From assembly GCA_964429355.1 (NCBI GenBank), contig CAYSCH010000008.1, positions 1-55,740 of the forward strand: a DNA stretch of 55,740 bases, given 5' to 3'. Under the pieces are notes generated by a model, which worked only from the letters and a program-made list of their open reading frames with translations, was not told where the DNA came from and did no database searches. Position numbers and translations under genes: made by a program. Shown piece after piece: positions 35,101-43,799 of this stretch. The DNA is from JAAYAY01 sp964429355 (GTDB lineage: Bacteria > Planctomycetota > Planctomycetia > Pirellulales > Thermoguttaceae). Positions within the stretch are counted from its first letter, which is position 1; the number at the start of each line of letters is the position of its first letter.

Positions 35101-38021
35101 GAGCAGGGCTGAACGTGCCGCGTGACACCTTGGCAGCGAGCAGTCCGATAAAGACCCCACTCATGCTGGCGAGCTTTGACCAACCGGCAGAAACTGAGAT
35201 TCCGCCAGAACCGTGGCAGTCGCAGCACTCGCTGGAAGGCTCGCTGGTTGTTGTAGACGCCCGATCAGGCGAAAAATTCCAGGCCCTTGCGGGGCACGAG
35301 GGGCCCGTCTATTCCGCCGCCTTCCGCCCCGATGGCGAACAACTGGCCAGTGCGGGAGACGATGGGAAGGTTATCGTCTGGGACTGGAAGAACGGCAAGT
35401 CGTTGCAGACGATCGAGGCCCACGCCAGGCCGGTCCTGGCTGTGGCCTACAGCCCTGACGGCAAAATAATCGCCAGTGCAAGTTGCGAGGTTCTTTCGAG
35501 GCCCGAAGATGCCCCCGCAGCTGACCCGGTCCAAGAGGTTTCGCTCGCTCGCGGCGAAATCAAGCTCTGGGACCCCGAATCCAGCAAACTCCTCCGCACC
35601 CTTGAGGGCCACACCGACGAGATTCTCAGCATCGCCTTCAGTCCGGATGGCAAGCGGATCGCCAGCGCCAGTGCGGACCGCTCGGTAAAGGTCTGGAACG
35701 CTGAAACGGGCGACGAACTCCTGCAACTGGAGGACCCGCACGGCATCGCCATCCGCCTGGCCTTCGATCCGACCGACGGCAGTCGGATCGCCGCAGCGGT
35801 GAACAACCCCTGCTTTATTCAACAGCCGGGCGAAGTGCTTGTCTGGGATGGGGATAGCGGGGCACTCGTAAGACGGTTCGGCGGTCATAAGGGCTTTGTT
35901 ACCAGTGTGGCTTTTAGTGCCGACGGCAAGCGGATCGCCAGTGGAGCAAGCTCCGCCATGGCTTCCCCGCCCCTCTGGGCTGAGGGTGTTATTCCGCAAA
36001 ATGCGAAGACCGGCGTCTGCAAACCCGCCTGTTGCGCACCCGCGTGCGAGCCTGAGTGTTTGGCTGCGGGATGCTCCGCGCCCGCTGAGGTGATTGTCTG
36101 GCATGCGGCAACCGGCACAGAGATGCTCCGGCTTGAGGCGGATGATGCTTGCCGTTGGAAACCGGTCTACAAGTCGCTGGAGGTATTTGCTCAGTATACC
36201 GAGAACAACACTCCTCACAGCAGACCTTTCTTGTTCACAGTCACCAAGCAGGTCGCTGTGCCGCAGGTTCCGGTGGTCACCTCAGTCGCCATCAGTCCCG
36301 ATGCCACGCTCATCGCCGCGGGCGGCCCAGACAGCGTGAGGATCTGGAACGCCTGGATCTGCCAGCCGGTCCATACGAAGAAGTGGCCGGCGAGCATGAA
36401 GGAAATCAACGTCCGGTTCGACGGGAAGATCCCGTCTTTGTGTGAGCCCCTATGCGCTTTCGAAGGAACTTCTGTCTTCCCACTTCAATCGCTCGCGTAC
36501 AGTCCGCGAGGTGACTTGCTGGCTGTCGGCGGACTGGCCGGAAACTCCTGTGAATCAGGTAACCCGTCGATCGTCCGCATCTACGATGCCGTCACCGGGG
36601 TAGAAATCCTGAGCGTCCCCATACGAAGGCCTGCGATTTCCGATCTCAGTTTCAGCCACGACGGAGCGCGTCTGGCGTGTGTGTCCGGCCACCAGGCTCA
36701 AGATGGCTTCACGGGCACGCTCGAACTCTGGAACATCCCCGCCGGCACGCCAGCCTGGACGCCCCTCGGGCACGAGGCCACGGTAACGCGAGCCGCCTTC
36801 AGCCCGGACGGCACTCTCCTTGCCATCGGCGGCCGCGACCGAACGGTAACCCTGTGGAATTCCGCCGGCGGCGAGCAAGTCCGCCTGATCAAGGACCTCT
36901 CGGCTCCCGTATGCAGCTTGGCCTTCAGCCGTGACGGAAAGCTGCTAGCCGCAGGTACCGGCCAATTCGATCCACGGTCCGGTACCGTGATGCTCCCGGG
37001 CGATGTTACCGTCTGGGAGGTTGCGACCGGCAAACCCGTCAAGACTGTGCCCTCGCAGGGGGGCGGCTTCATCGATGTCGATTTCCATCCGGCGAAGCCA
37101 AACCTGTTAGTCTCGGTGCACTCACAGAATCTCGGTCCGCAAGCTCAAGGTTGGTGTCAGTTGTGGGACATCGAAACTGGCCAGATGGTCTACTCGGCCG
37201 TTTGCGGGCAGGGCGCGGTGAACTCCTTCGGTTTCCACACCAGCGGTCAGATCGGCGCCGCACTGGGACAGGATTTCGACCTGCCGCTCTGGGGTTCGGA
37301 CCGGCAGACCAGACTTCTCGGCCTGACAGGCCATCGCGACACGGTGCTCTCTTTCGCCTGGAACCCCACGGCCGAGCAAGTGGCCACCGCGAGCACCGAC
37401 GGGCGTGTCAAGATCTGGGACACGGCCACCGCGCTTCGTCGTGCCCCCGACTGCGGCTGCTGCCCCGCACTGGAGCAAGTACGTATTGCTCCGGCCAAGG
37501 ATGGTGCAATTCGGTATAGATATCAGGTATCGAGGTTGGTGCCCGAGCAACTGGTCAAGACGGTGAGCTACACGGTTTCCAAAACTCTTGAAAACGGCGA
37601 AGTCGTTTGCGAGGAGAGGCAGAAAGATGTTCCCTATGTCGTTTGGAAACCGGTATTCCAAACCCGCGAGACATTGATCGCCGTTGAGACGGCAACGGTG
37701 TTCAGGATCGATGGCACTCGGGTTGCACCGGCCGAAATCGCATCACTCTTCAAACAGGAGCGGTCGGCCCGGGTGGCCTATCAGGATGATGTGCTCGATC
37801 CGCTGTGCCTCCGCCGCCTACCGCCGGAGAGTATTGTGCTGGTCGTTCCGGTGCCGCGAGCGGTGCGTCTTGAGCCGGCACCAGCTCCCCGTTCCCCAGC
37901 GACCTGTGCCCCCATGCCCCAACCACCGGGGTTCCCCCCCGCTCCACCTGCGCTGGTTCCCATGCCGGCGGCTCCCCCAAGCCCACAAAGGCTCGAGTCT
38001 GCCCCGGCGCCGCGAGCCTGA
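32193..38021 (+). CDS. Giant membrane Ser/Thr kinase with zinc ribbon and WD40 repeats
   Basis: A 1942-aa protein. Residues 5-35 are an MJ0042-type zinc ribbon (CPDC, CPAC). The kinase domain is about 79-345: GRGGFGTVY, VALKV (Lys108), HRDVKPHN (Asp204), DFGLAR, GTPAYMPPEQ. A single membrane helix lies at about 373-397, then an Ala/Glu coiled coil to about 450. From about 505 to 1760 come many WD40 repeats (GHTGPVNCLTYSPDG, SGGDDATVRVWD). Two loops hold Pro/Ala runs (PAPTPAPVPAPAPAPAPAP). A Cys-rich insert (KPACCAPACEPECLAAGC) is near residue 1285. The tail has a YTV-like segment (VKTVSYTVSKTLENGEVV), a small conserved planctomycete domain ending DPLCLRRLPPESIVLVVP, and a Pro-rich end. Propellers are probably outside the cytoplasm. 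Confidence 0.9.
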   Translation: MALSTRCPDCGKSVTVREESVGKRVRCPACSSVFQVDSVDFQDADTVGEAEEAAMTEAGPAGESCQTEPAGTLGTLGRFELREVVGRGGFGTVYRALDPVLCREVALKVPRSAPGDGQASRILPEAKAAARLRHPNIVAVFDAVTDGAAGYIASEYVRGEPLSSVIHRREEAGLSSDCREAAQWVRDLARALHYAHGEGIIHRDVKPHNVMMSVVDEKPNRPQLTDFGLARQVETDTTVTSENTLLGTPAYMPPEQARGEVDKIGPWSDQYSLGVVLYQLLTGQTPFEGSTQQVLMDVIQTPPRALRAVRPDVPQPLEAICLKAIRKDPADRYADCQEMADDLDRFLDDELVHAMRHTIVGLIAHWSRKHPTVAGWTAAAVLALLLFTGATVTIGLGSWSQARLATRRAADEAAAAETKAQEAIQKLENAAAARAQAEKEVQGTDGLRAESEMATYARQIDKTLRAYQDDDLLLADELVESTRWDHRKFEYSYARRLATGGDRTLIGHTGPVNCLTYSPDGALVASGGDDATVRVWDSTSGECLHVFRGHTKSVVSVAFSPDGKSIVSVTDTCARPSGGHPAAAPAEVPAPTPAPVPAPAPAPAPAPPAPRADPSARNGSSKPSETGSAWPPVRLASFQQPDSPTTEIKVWQARTGVEAAAIQNPQACRAVFHAWGKHAITLDRDGHIRSWTLETGQASGLDLDANPHDTDADAALTAAVSILTLAGDGQRMFSMAANSQQSSTSVATLWSLPLKRKVCLFAGKPDKYSAAALSSTGTRLALASASSESQIELWAVPAGVESPSLVTDPPEKQPAAQAGAIKCPPGQLSTLVFSPDEKLLAFAVVGRPANGCGEKSTPSISIHCAWSGAELWRYKGHEGRISELAFRPDSQQLASAGQDGTVKLWDATTGPESRTLFARTAESWGATTCLAFSPDSRYLAVTAMLTRAEEATPEAAPAPAPTPAPAPVPRAGLNVPRDTLAASSPIKTPLMLASFDQPAETEIPPEPWQSQHSLEGSLVVVDARSGEKFQALAGHEGPVYSAAFRPDGEQLASAGDDGKVIVWDWKNGKSLQTIEAHARPVLAVAYSPDGKIIASASCEVLSRPEDAPAADPVQEVSLARGEIKLWDPESSKLLRTLEGHTDEILSIAFSPDGKRIASASADRSVKVWNAETGDELLQLEDPHGIAIRLAFDPTDGSRIAAAVNNPCFIQQPGEVLVWDGDSGALVRRFGGHKGFVTSVAFSADGKRIASGASSAMASPPLWAEGVIPQNAKTGVCKPACCAPACEPECLAAGCSAPAEVIVWHAATGTEMLRLEADDACRWKPVYKSLEVFAQYTENNTPHSRPFLFTVTKQVAVPQVPVVTSVAISPDATLIAAGGPDSVRIWNAWICQPVHTKKWPASMKEINVRFDGKIPSLCEPLCAFEGTSVFPLQSLAYSPRGDLLAVGGLAGNSCESGNPSIVRIYDAVTGVEILSVPIRRPAISDLSFSHDGARLACVSGHQAQDGFTGTLELWNIPAGTPAWTPLGHEATVTRAAFSPDGTLLAIGGRDRTVTLWNSAGGEQVRLIKDLSAPVCSLAFSRDGKLLAAGTGQFDPRSGTVMLPGDVTVWEVATGKPVKTVPSQGGGFIDVDFHPAKPNLLVSVHSQNLGPQAQGWCQLWDIETGQMVYSAVCGQGAVNSFGFHTSGQIGAALGQDFDLPLWGSDRQTRLLGLTGHRDTVLSFAWNPTAEQVATASTDGRVKIWDTATALRRAPDCGCCPALEQVRIAPAKDGAIRYRYQVSRLVPEQLVKTVSYTVSKTLENGEVVCEERQKDVPYVVWKPVFQTRETLIAVETATVFRIDGTRVAPAEIASLFKQERSARVAYQDDVLDPLCLRRLPPESIVLVVPVPRAVRLEPAPAPRSPATCAPMPQPPGFPPAPPALVPMPAAPPSPQRLESAPAPRA

Positions 38022-38212
38022 CTCTGTGACAATCGATCTGGAATCGGCTATAAATGTCGTGTGCGGTGCCTGTATGACAAGCATTCGTTGGATGAAATGG
38101 ACGACGAGGCCCCCAGCGCTCCGTTGACAGGACAAGGAGGCGTCCGCTGCATATGGATGGGCGCGTCGGTCGTATCTTGCGAGTTCGAAATACGCCAAGG
38201 AGCCAGAAAGCC

Positions 38213-39985
38213 ATGTTCACGACACTAACAACCAGAGAACCAAATGCTGCCGTGGGGCAGGTGGGCAGCCTGTCTGGACAGGATGCAGTCCTGTCCCACA
38301 ACCCCACAGTCAGTTGTGGAGCGGCGCTGAGACGTATTCTTCTGGTGATCCTGCTGGCGTTCCAGATCGCCTCGATCGCGCCGATCGCCGGGGCTGCCCC
38401 TCCAAATGTGCTGGTGATCCTCGCCGACGACCTGGGCCATTCCGATCTTGGCTGCTACGGCGGCGAGATCGACACGCCCAACCTTGACGGCCTGGCTGCG
38501 GAAGGCCTGCGATTCACGCAGGGCTACAACACGGCCCGCTGTTGGCCAAGCCGCGGTACGATCCTTACCGGCTACTACGCGCAGGCCATCCGCCGCGATG
38601 CACTGCCGGGAGGAACAGGGGGTGGTGGAGGCGTTCGCCCTGCCTGGGCCCGCCTCCTGCCCGAAATGCTCGCCAAGGCCGGCTATCGCTCCTACCACTC
38701 CGGCAAATGGCACATCGACGGCGAACCGCTCAAGCAGGGATTCGACCGGTCTCTCGACATAACGGGCAAGGGGCAGAGCAATTACTTTGACTCCAACGGC
38801 GTCACCGAGGAGGGCAAACCGGTCGGGACCGTGGAGAACTTCTACTCCACCTCGGCTGTCGGTGACCACGCGGTGAAGTGCCTCCGAGACCACGCCGCCG
38901 CCCACGCCGACAAGCCATTTTTCCACTACGTCGCCTTCACCTCGCCCCATTTTCCGCTCCAAGCACCCCAGGACGTGATTGCCAAGTATCGCGAGCGCTA
39001 CCAGGCCGGCTGGAACGCCGTCCAAAAGGCGCGCTTCGATCGAATCCATGGGATGGGCATTGTGACCACGGCGCTGGCGCCGATGGAGCCCCAGATCGGC
39101 CCCCCCTATCCGTTCCCGGATGCGATCCGGCAGCTTGGCCCGGGGGAGATCGACCGGCCTTTGCCATGGCAGGACCTCACGGAAGAACAGCGCCAGTTCC
39201 AGGCCACGAAAATGGCGATCCACGCGGCAATGATCGACTGCATGGATCGAGAGATCGGCCGGATCCTCGCCCAGCTCCGCGAGACGAAGGCCTTCGAGAA
39301 CACCTTCGTTCTTTTCGCCAGCGACAACGGCGCAAGCGCCGAGATCATGGTTCGCGGCGAGGGGCACGACCCGCAGGCGCTGCCCGGCTCCCGGAAGACG
39401 TTTCTCTGCCTGGGGCCAGGCTGGTCGAGCTGTGCCAACACCCCTTTCCGCCGCCACAAGACCTGGGTCCATGAAGGAGGCATCGCCACCCCCTGGATCG
39501 TCCATTGGCCGGCGGGCATCAAGGCCCAGGGCGAACTGCGCCAACAACTGGTGCACCTGGTCGACGTCACCCCGACCGTGCTGGAACTCGCGGGTGTCAC
39601 CCCTCCCAAGGAGCACGACGGCAAACCGGTGCCGCCCATGCAGGGGCAGAGCTTCGTGCCTGCCCTGTCCGATACGGAGGCCACGGTGCACGAGACTCTC
39701 TGGTGGTGCCACGAAGGAAACCGCGCCCTCCGTGCCGGCCCCTGGAAACTCGTCGCCGCAAAGAACACCCCCTGGGAACTCTACAACCTCGCCACCGACC
39801 GCTGCGAGACCAACAACCTCGCTGCCAGTGAGCCTGCTCGCGTGACCGAGTTGGAGGCCGCCTGGAACCAGATCGCCGACCAGTGCCGCACCCTCGCCGC
39901 CTCCGACGGCCAGGAGAACGCCGCCGGCGACCGCGCCAAAAAGCGAGAACGGAAGGCGAAGACCCCTGCGACTTCCCAGAAGTAA
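38213..39985 (+). CDS. Sulfatase (formylglycine-dependent arylsulfatase family)
   Basis: A 590-aa exported sulfatase. VLVILADDLGHSDLGCYGG provides the metal-binding Asp pair (72-73); ARCWPSRGTILTG contains Cys110 in CxPSR, which is converted to formylglycine. SGKWHI and FASDNGA are further active-site segments, and the C-terminus has LYNLATDRCETNNLA. Start at 38213 has AAGGAG upstream. The first about 38 residues precede a hydrophobic signal-like helix and are encoded by an AGGACAGG-type palindrome, which seems to have added an N-terminal extension. Substrates are probably sulfated polysaccharides; neighbours include a beta-helix protein and glycoside hydrolases. Confidence 0.88.
   Translation: MFTTLTTREPNAAVGQVGSLSGQDAVLSHNPTVSCGAALRRILLVILLAFQIASIAPIAGAAPPNVLVILADDLGHSDLGCYGGEIDTPNLDGLAAEGLRFTQGYNTARCWPSRGTILTGYYAQAIRRDALPGGTGGGGGVRPAWARLLPEMLAKAGYRSYHSGKWHIDGEPLKQGFDRSLDITGKGQSNYFDSNGVTEEGKPVGTVENFYSTSAVGDHAVKCLRDHAAAHADKPFFHYVAFTSPHFPLQAPQDVIAKYRERYQAGWNAVQKARFDRIHGMGIVTTALAPMEPQIGPPYPFPDAIRQLGPGEIDRPLPWQDLTEEQRQFQATKMAIHAAMIDCMDREIGRILAQLRETKAFENTFVLFASDNGASAEIMVRGEGHDPQALPGSRKTFLCLGPGWSSCANTPFRRHKTWVHEGGIATPWIVHWPAGIKAQGELRQQLVHLVDVTPTVLELAGVTPPKEHDGKPVPPMQGQSFVPALSDTEATVHETLWWCHEGNRALRAGPWKLVAAKNTPWELYNLATDRCETNNLAASEPARVTELEAAWNQIADQCRTLAASDGQENAAGDRAKKRERKAKTPATSQK
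38276..38296. repeat. Palindrome GGACAGGA-N5-TCCTGTCC inside the sulfatase 5' end
   Basis: An 8-bp perfect inverted repeat within codons 22-28. The core AGGACAGG/CCTGTCCT is shared with the arms at 27540-27610. Flanking DNA (GTGGGGCAGG to the left and CCCACAACC to the right) may extend it. Confidence 0.6.
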
Positions 39986-40070
39986 CGAAAATGCCCGCGA
40001 TGGATGGGCACGTTCTTCCCACGCCACTGTTGCCCGCCACAACCTGCAGTCCCCGAAGAGGAATCCTGCC

Positions 40071-42113
40071 ATGCGCCGAATCGTTTGCCGGCTGGCCGTC
40101 GTTTGCGCCGTTCTCGGAGTGCCCCTGTCCACAATCGCCCGCGATCTGTACGTCGCCCAAGATGGCAACGACGCCAATCCGGGAACCAAGGACAAGCCGC
40201 TGGCAAGCATTCCCAAGGCGGTCGAGGCGATGCGAGGGGCCGGTCCCGGCACGATCTGGATCGGGCCCGGGGAATACTACCTTGAGAAGGGCTTGGCGTT
40301 CGGTGCCGAGCATGCGGGCACCGCCGAGCAGCCGCTCGTTCTGCAGGGAACCGAGCCGGGCAAAGCCCGCCTCACCGGTGCCCGTGCTGTCAGCAATCTT
40401 CGCCCGCTCACGGCCGACGAGGCGCAGCCGCTCCTGGAGCCGGAAGCGAGACAGCATGTCGTCATTGCCGACCTGAAGGAACAGGGCTTCCCGCCGCTGG
40501 CGCCGATGCCCGACAAGCACCGCGATCACGGCCAGGAAGAACTTGTCTTCGGCGACCGGCCCATGCAGTCCGCCCGTTGGCCCAACGAAGGCTTTGCCGA
40601 GTTCGACAAGGTGATCGATTCCGGCGCTTCAGGTGTCACGCACTGGGTCTCGCGCACCGTCTATCGCCCTGGCTCATTCCAGTTTCCCGGCGACCGGGCC
40701 AAATCGTGGGACTTCAGCCGCGGTGTCTGGCTCCACGGCTTCTGGTGCTACGAGTGGAGCGACGAGGTCTTGAAGGCCGCCTCCTACGACCCGGCCAGCG
40801 GCGAACTGCGGCTGGCAGCGAAACACGCGTACGGCGTCGGCTCACCCTGGCGCAAAGACTCGAAACATCCCTTCTACGCCCTCCACGTGCTGGAGGAACT
40901 CGACCAGCCCGGTGAATACTATCTCGATCGGCCAAACAACCGCCTCTACTTCTGGCCCCCCGCGGATCCAGCACAGACCCCGCTGCGGTTGACCCTCTGC
41001 CGACAGCCACTGGTTCGCGCCGACGGTTCGGCCCACCTGACGATCCGCGACCTGACGATCGAAAACGGCTGCGACGCCGGACTCGTGATGAGCGGATGCC
41101 AGCATTGCCGCGTGGAGAATTGCCTGGTCCGCAACATGGGCCGAAGCGGGATCTCTCTGAGCGGCTCCCACGTGGCGGCCGTCGGCTGCGAGGTCACGGA
41201 CGTCGGATCGTCCGGCATCAGCATTCACGGCGGCGACCGCAAGACCTTGACCCCCGGCCAGTGCTCGATCGAGAAATGCCATGTCCACCACGTGGGCCGC
41301 CTGAACTGGGAGGGAGGACGCTGCGCGATTCTGGGCGGCTGCGGAAACCGCCTGGCCAACAATCTCTTCCATCACGGCCCGACCGGCGCTGTTGCCTACG
41401 GGGGCAACGATCATGTGCTGGAACTGAACGAAGCCCACAGCATGTGTATCCACTATGCCGATGTCGGCGTGTTCTACACGGGCCGCGACTGGGCAAGCCA
41501 GGGGAATCTCGTGCGATGGAACTTCATCCACGATGTGGCGGTCAAGGGAGGCAGCGGCGCCCAGGCGATCTATCTCGATGATTGCGACAGCGGCGAAACG
41601 GTCGTGGGCAACATTGTCTATCGCTGCGGCAACCGGGGCGTGCTCCTCGGCGGCGGGCGTGACAACTCCTTCCGCGGCAACATCTTCATCGACCAGCCGA
41701 TCGGCTTCCATGTCGACGCCCGCGGTCCCCGCGGCATCGTCTTCGACCGCCCCGACTCCTGGAACCTCCTGGCCAAGTGCCAGGAACTCGACTACCTGTC
41801 GCCGCTCTGGAAGGATCGCTATCCGCGGCTGGCGAAGACCATGGACGACAATCCGCTCCAGCCCCTGGGCAACTCGATGCTCGACAACATCCTCATCGGC
41901 TGCGAGAAACCCTTCGATCTGAAGAAGGAGGTCGATCCGAACTGGGTCCAACGGGTAAACAACGTGGAGTGGCCGTTGTCAGAGTATCCCGATCTGTTCG
42001 AAGGCGGGCCTCCCGCCCGGCTGAATCTCGCAAAGCTCCCTGCCGTCTGGCAGAAGGTGGCCGGTTTCGAGCCGATCCCGATCGAGAAGATCGGCCCCCG
42101 CCCCGCTCCGTAA
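40071..42113 (+). CDS. Exported right-handed beta-helix protein (pectate lyase-like)
   Basis: A 680-aa protein with a signal peptide (VCRLAVVCAVLGVPLSTIA). RDLYVAQDGNDANPGTKDKPLASIPKAVEAM is the classic start of DUF1565/beta-helix proteins. From about residue 310 the Asn-rich rungs are visible: LTIRDLTIENGCDAGLVMSGCQHCRVENCLVRNMGRSGISLSGS and many similar turns. Such folds occur in polysaccharide lyases and glycoside hydrolases. It lies 85 bp after the sulfatase gene with AGAGGA upstream, so they may be co-transcribed and act together on an acidic or sulfated glycan. Catalytic residues cannot be assigned. Confidence 0.85.
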   Translation: MRRIVCRLAVVCAVLGVPLSTIARDLYVAQDGNDANPGTKDKPLASIPKAVEAMRGAGPGTIWIGPGEYYLEKGLAFGAEHAGTAEQPLVLQGTEPGKARLTGARAVSNLRPLTADEAQPLLEPEARQHVVIADLKEQGFPPLAPMPDKHRDHGQEELVFGDRPMQSARWPNEGFAEFDKVIDSGASGVTHWVSRTVYRPGSFQFPGDRAKSWDFSRGVWLHGFWCYEWSDEVLKAASYDPASGELRLAAKHAYGVGSPWRKDSKHPFYALHVLEELDQPGEYYLDRPNNRLYFWPPADPAQTPLRLTLCRQPLVRADGSAHLTIRDLTIENGCDAGLVMSGCQHCRVENCLVRNMGRSGISLSGSHVAAVGCEVTDVGSSGISIHGGDRKTLTPGQCSIEKCHVHHVGRLNWEGGRCAILGGCGNRLANNLFHHGPTGAVAYGGNDHVLELNEAHSMCIHYADVGVFYTGRDWASQGNLVRWNFIHDVAVKGGSGAQAIYLDDCDSGETVVGNIVYRCGNRGVLLGGGRDNSFRGNIFIDQPIGFHVDARGPRGIVFDRPDSWNLLAKCQELDYLSPLWKDRYPRLAKTMDDNPLQPLGNSMLDNILIGCEKPFDLKKEVDPNWVQRVNNVEWPLSEYPDLFEGGPPARLNLAKLPAVWQKVAGFEPIPIEKIGPRPAP

Positions 42114-42189
42114 CATCCAGAGCTATTGACAGGCGAGAGAAACCGCCCCCGGCATCTGTTGTCTGTTGTACGAAATTGGAAATCGACGC

Positions 42190-43707
42190 ATGAGAACCAC
42201 AGCGTCTCTTGTCATGTTGGCCGTGACCCTGGGAATGTCCTTTTCGTCTGTGGCCAGTGCGGCCGACCATCCGATGATTGACAACACACACGATCGGGTG
42301 CAGACGACTCTCGACCCGGGCCTGAAACGGATCGGAACGCTCAAGCCCCGTGGGGCCAGGGAGGTGGGACGTTCGCAGTTGACGATCGGCTGCGAGATGC
42401 TGGATCGCGATTACGGGGATTTTGAGCAGTTCAAGGCCTATATCGAACCGCTGGGTATCAAACGCGTCCGCCTGCAGGCCGGCTGGGCCAAGACGGAAAA
42501 GGTCCAGGGCGTGTATGATTTCGCCTGGCTGGACCGACAGGGCGACTATCTGCGTGAGCAGGGGATGGATGTGCTGATCGAAACATCCTATGGGAACCCA
42601 ATCTATCCGGGTGGGGGCGGAGCATCGCTGAGTGATGGGCTGCCCCGCGGCGACACGGCCCTGGCCGCGTGGGACGCATGGATCGCGGCCCTGGCCGGCC
42701 ACTACAAAGGGCGGGTGCAGGACTGGTCCACCTGGAACGAGCCGAGCAATTCCAAGGCGAATACGCCGGAAATCACGGCCGACAACAACATCCGCACCGC
42801 GGAGATCATCAAGAGTATCATTCCCGACGCGCGGATCGCCGGCCTGGTGATCGGCTCGCCCAACGTCCGCTTTGCCGAGCCCTACATGAAGGTCATCAGC
42901 GACCGGGGCAAGACCGAGCTCTTCCACTGGATGATCTATCACGATTACTCACTCAATCCCGACGACGTTTATCCGCGAGTCGATGAGTTCACGATCATGG
43001 TACACCGCTACGCCCCCACCATGAAGATCTGGCAGGGGGAATCGGGCGCCACCTCCAGCCCGCACTACTCGGCCCCCATCTCGTCGCAGACCTGGAACAG
43101 CGAGCTGACCCAGTGCAAGTGGAATGCGCGGCGGATGATCGGCGACCTCGGCCACGGCATCGATTCGCTGGTGTTCACCTTCTATGATCCCGCCTACGAC
43201 CAGCCGCAGCGCTACACAAAATTCATCGACCCGCTCTGGATCCGCACCCGCGAAGATCGTTTTATGAAGCGGATGGGGCTGGTCAAGTGCAACGAGGACG
43301 GCAAGGTGCTGAAGGTCAAGCCGGCCTACTACACCGTTCAGAACGTGGCAAGCGTGCTGGACAGCTCGGTCGAATCCGTCGCCGGGTTCCAGTGCAATCT
43401 GGAGTGCGAAACGAAGGCCGCGGCCTACCTGTTCAAGAAGAAGGAGGGCAGCCAGTACCTGCTGGCTGTCTGGGACTCATCGAGCCATCCCGACAACGCC
43501 AACGCGACAACGCCGGCGCAGATCGCCCTCCCAGGAGTAACGTTTACGGAGCCCGTGTGGGTGGACGTGGTCACTGGTGGGATCTACGAATTGCCCGAGG
43601 ACCGTGTTGTGACTGAGGAGGGCCGGACCGTGCTCAAGGCCATTCCCATCTACGACGCGCCCGCCCTGGTCACTGACAGAAGCGTCGTGATCCCAGCGGC
43701 GAAGTGA
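42190..43707 (+). CDS. Exported clan GH-A glycoside hydrolase (GH39/GH5-like)
   Basis: A 505-aa protein with a signal peptide ending near SVASAAD. The TIM barrel has ERIGCEM-type start (LTIGCEMLDRDYGDF), RVRLQAGWAKTEKVQGVYDFAWLD, STWNEPSN with the likely acid/base Glu184, and WQGESGA with the likely nucleophile Glu284. The C-terminal 120 residues form a beta-rich domain (KKEGSQYLLAVWDSSS). The pattern is that of a retaining hydrolase of clan GH-A; GH39 is the nearest match by eye. It follows the beta-helix gene by 76 bp on the same strand. Confidence 0.8.
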   Translation: MRTTASLVMLAVTLGMSFSSVASAADHPMIDNTHDRVQTTLDPGLKRIGTLKPRGAREVGRSQLTIGCEMLDRDYGDFEQFKAYIEPLGIKRVRLQAGWAKTEKVQGVYDFAWLDRQGDYLREQGMDVLIETSYGNPIYPGGGGASLSDGLPRGDTALAAWDAWIAALAGHYKGRVQDWSTWNEPSNSKANTPEITADNNIRTAEIIKSIIPDARIAGLVIGSPNVRFAEPYMKVISDRGKTELFHWMIYHDYSLNPDDVYPRVDEFTIMVHRYAPTMKIWQGESGATSSPHYSAPISSQTWNSELTQCKWNARRMIGDLGHGIDSLVFTFYDPAYDQPQRYTKFIDPLWIRTREDRFMKRMGLVKCNEDGKVLKVKPAYYTVQNVASVLDSSVESVAGFQCNLECETKAAAYLFKKKEGSQYLLAVWDSSSHPDNANATTPAQIALPGVTFTEPVWVDVVTGGIYELPEDRVVTEEGRTVLKAIPIYDAPALVTDRSVVIPAAK

Positions 43708-43799
43708 AGCTGGGCATGGGAGGTTCGCTTGTTCCAGCAGGACGAAGCGACTGCGATACGACTGCGTGAAACGGCCATTGTCGCCAGTCGCGGCCGGGC

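Noticed and set aside
33950..35105. Pro/Ala repeats as a CRISPR-like or tandem DNA array
   Set aside because: The repeats are short, in frame, and encode PAPAP runs in a long protein.
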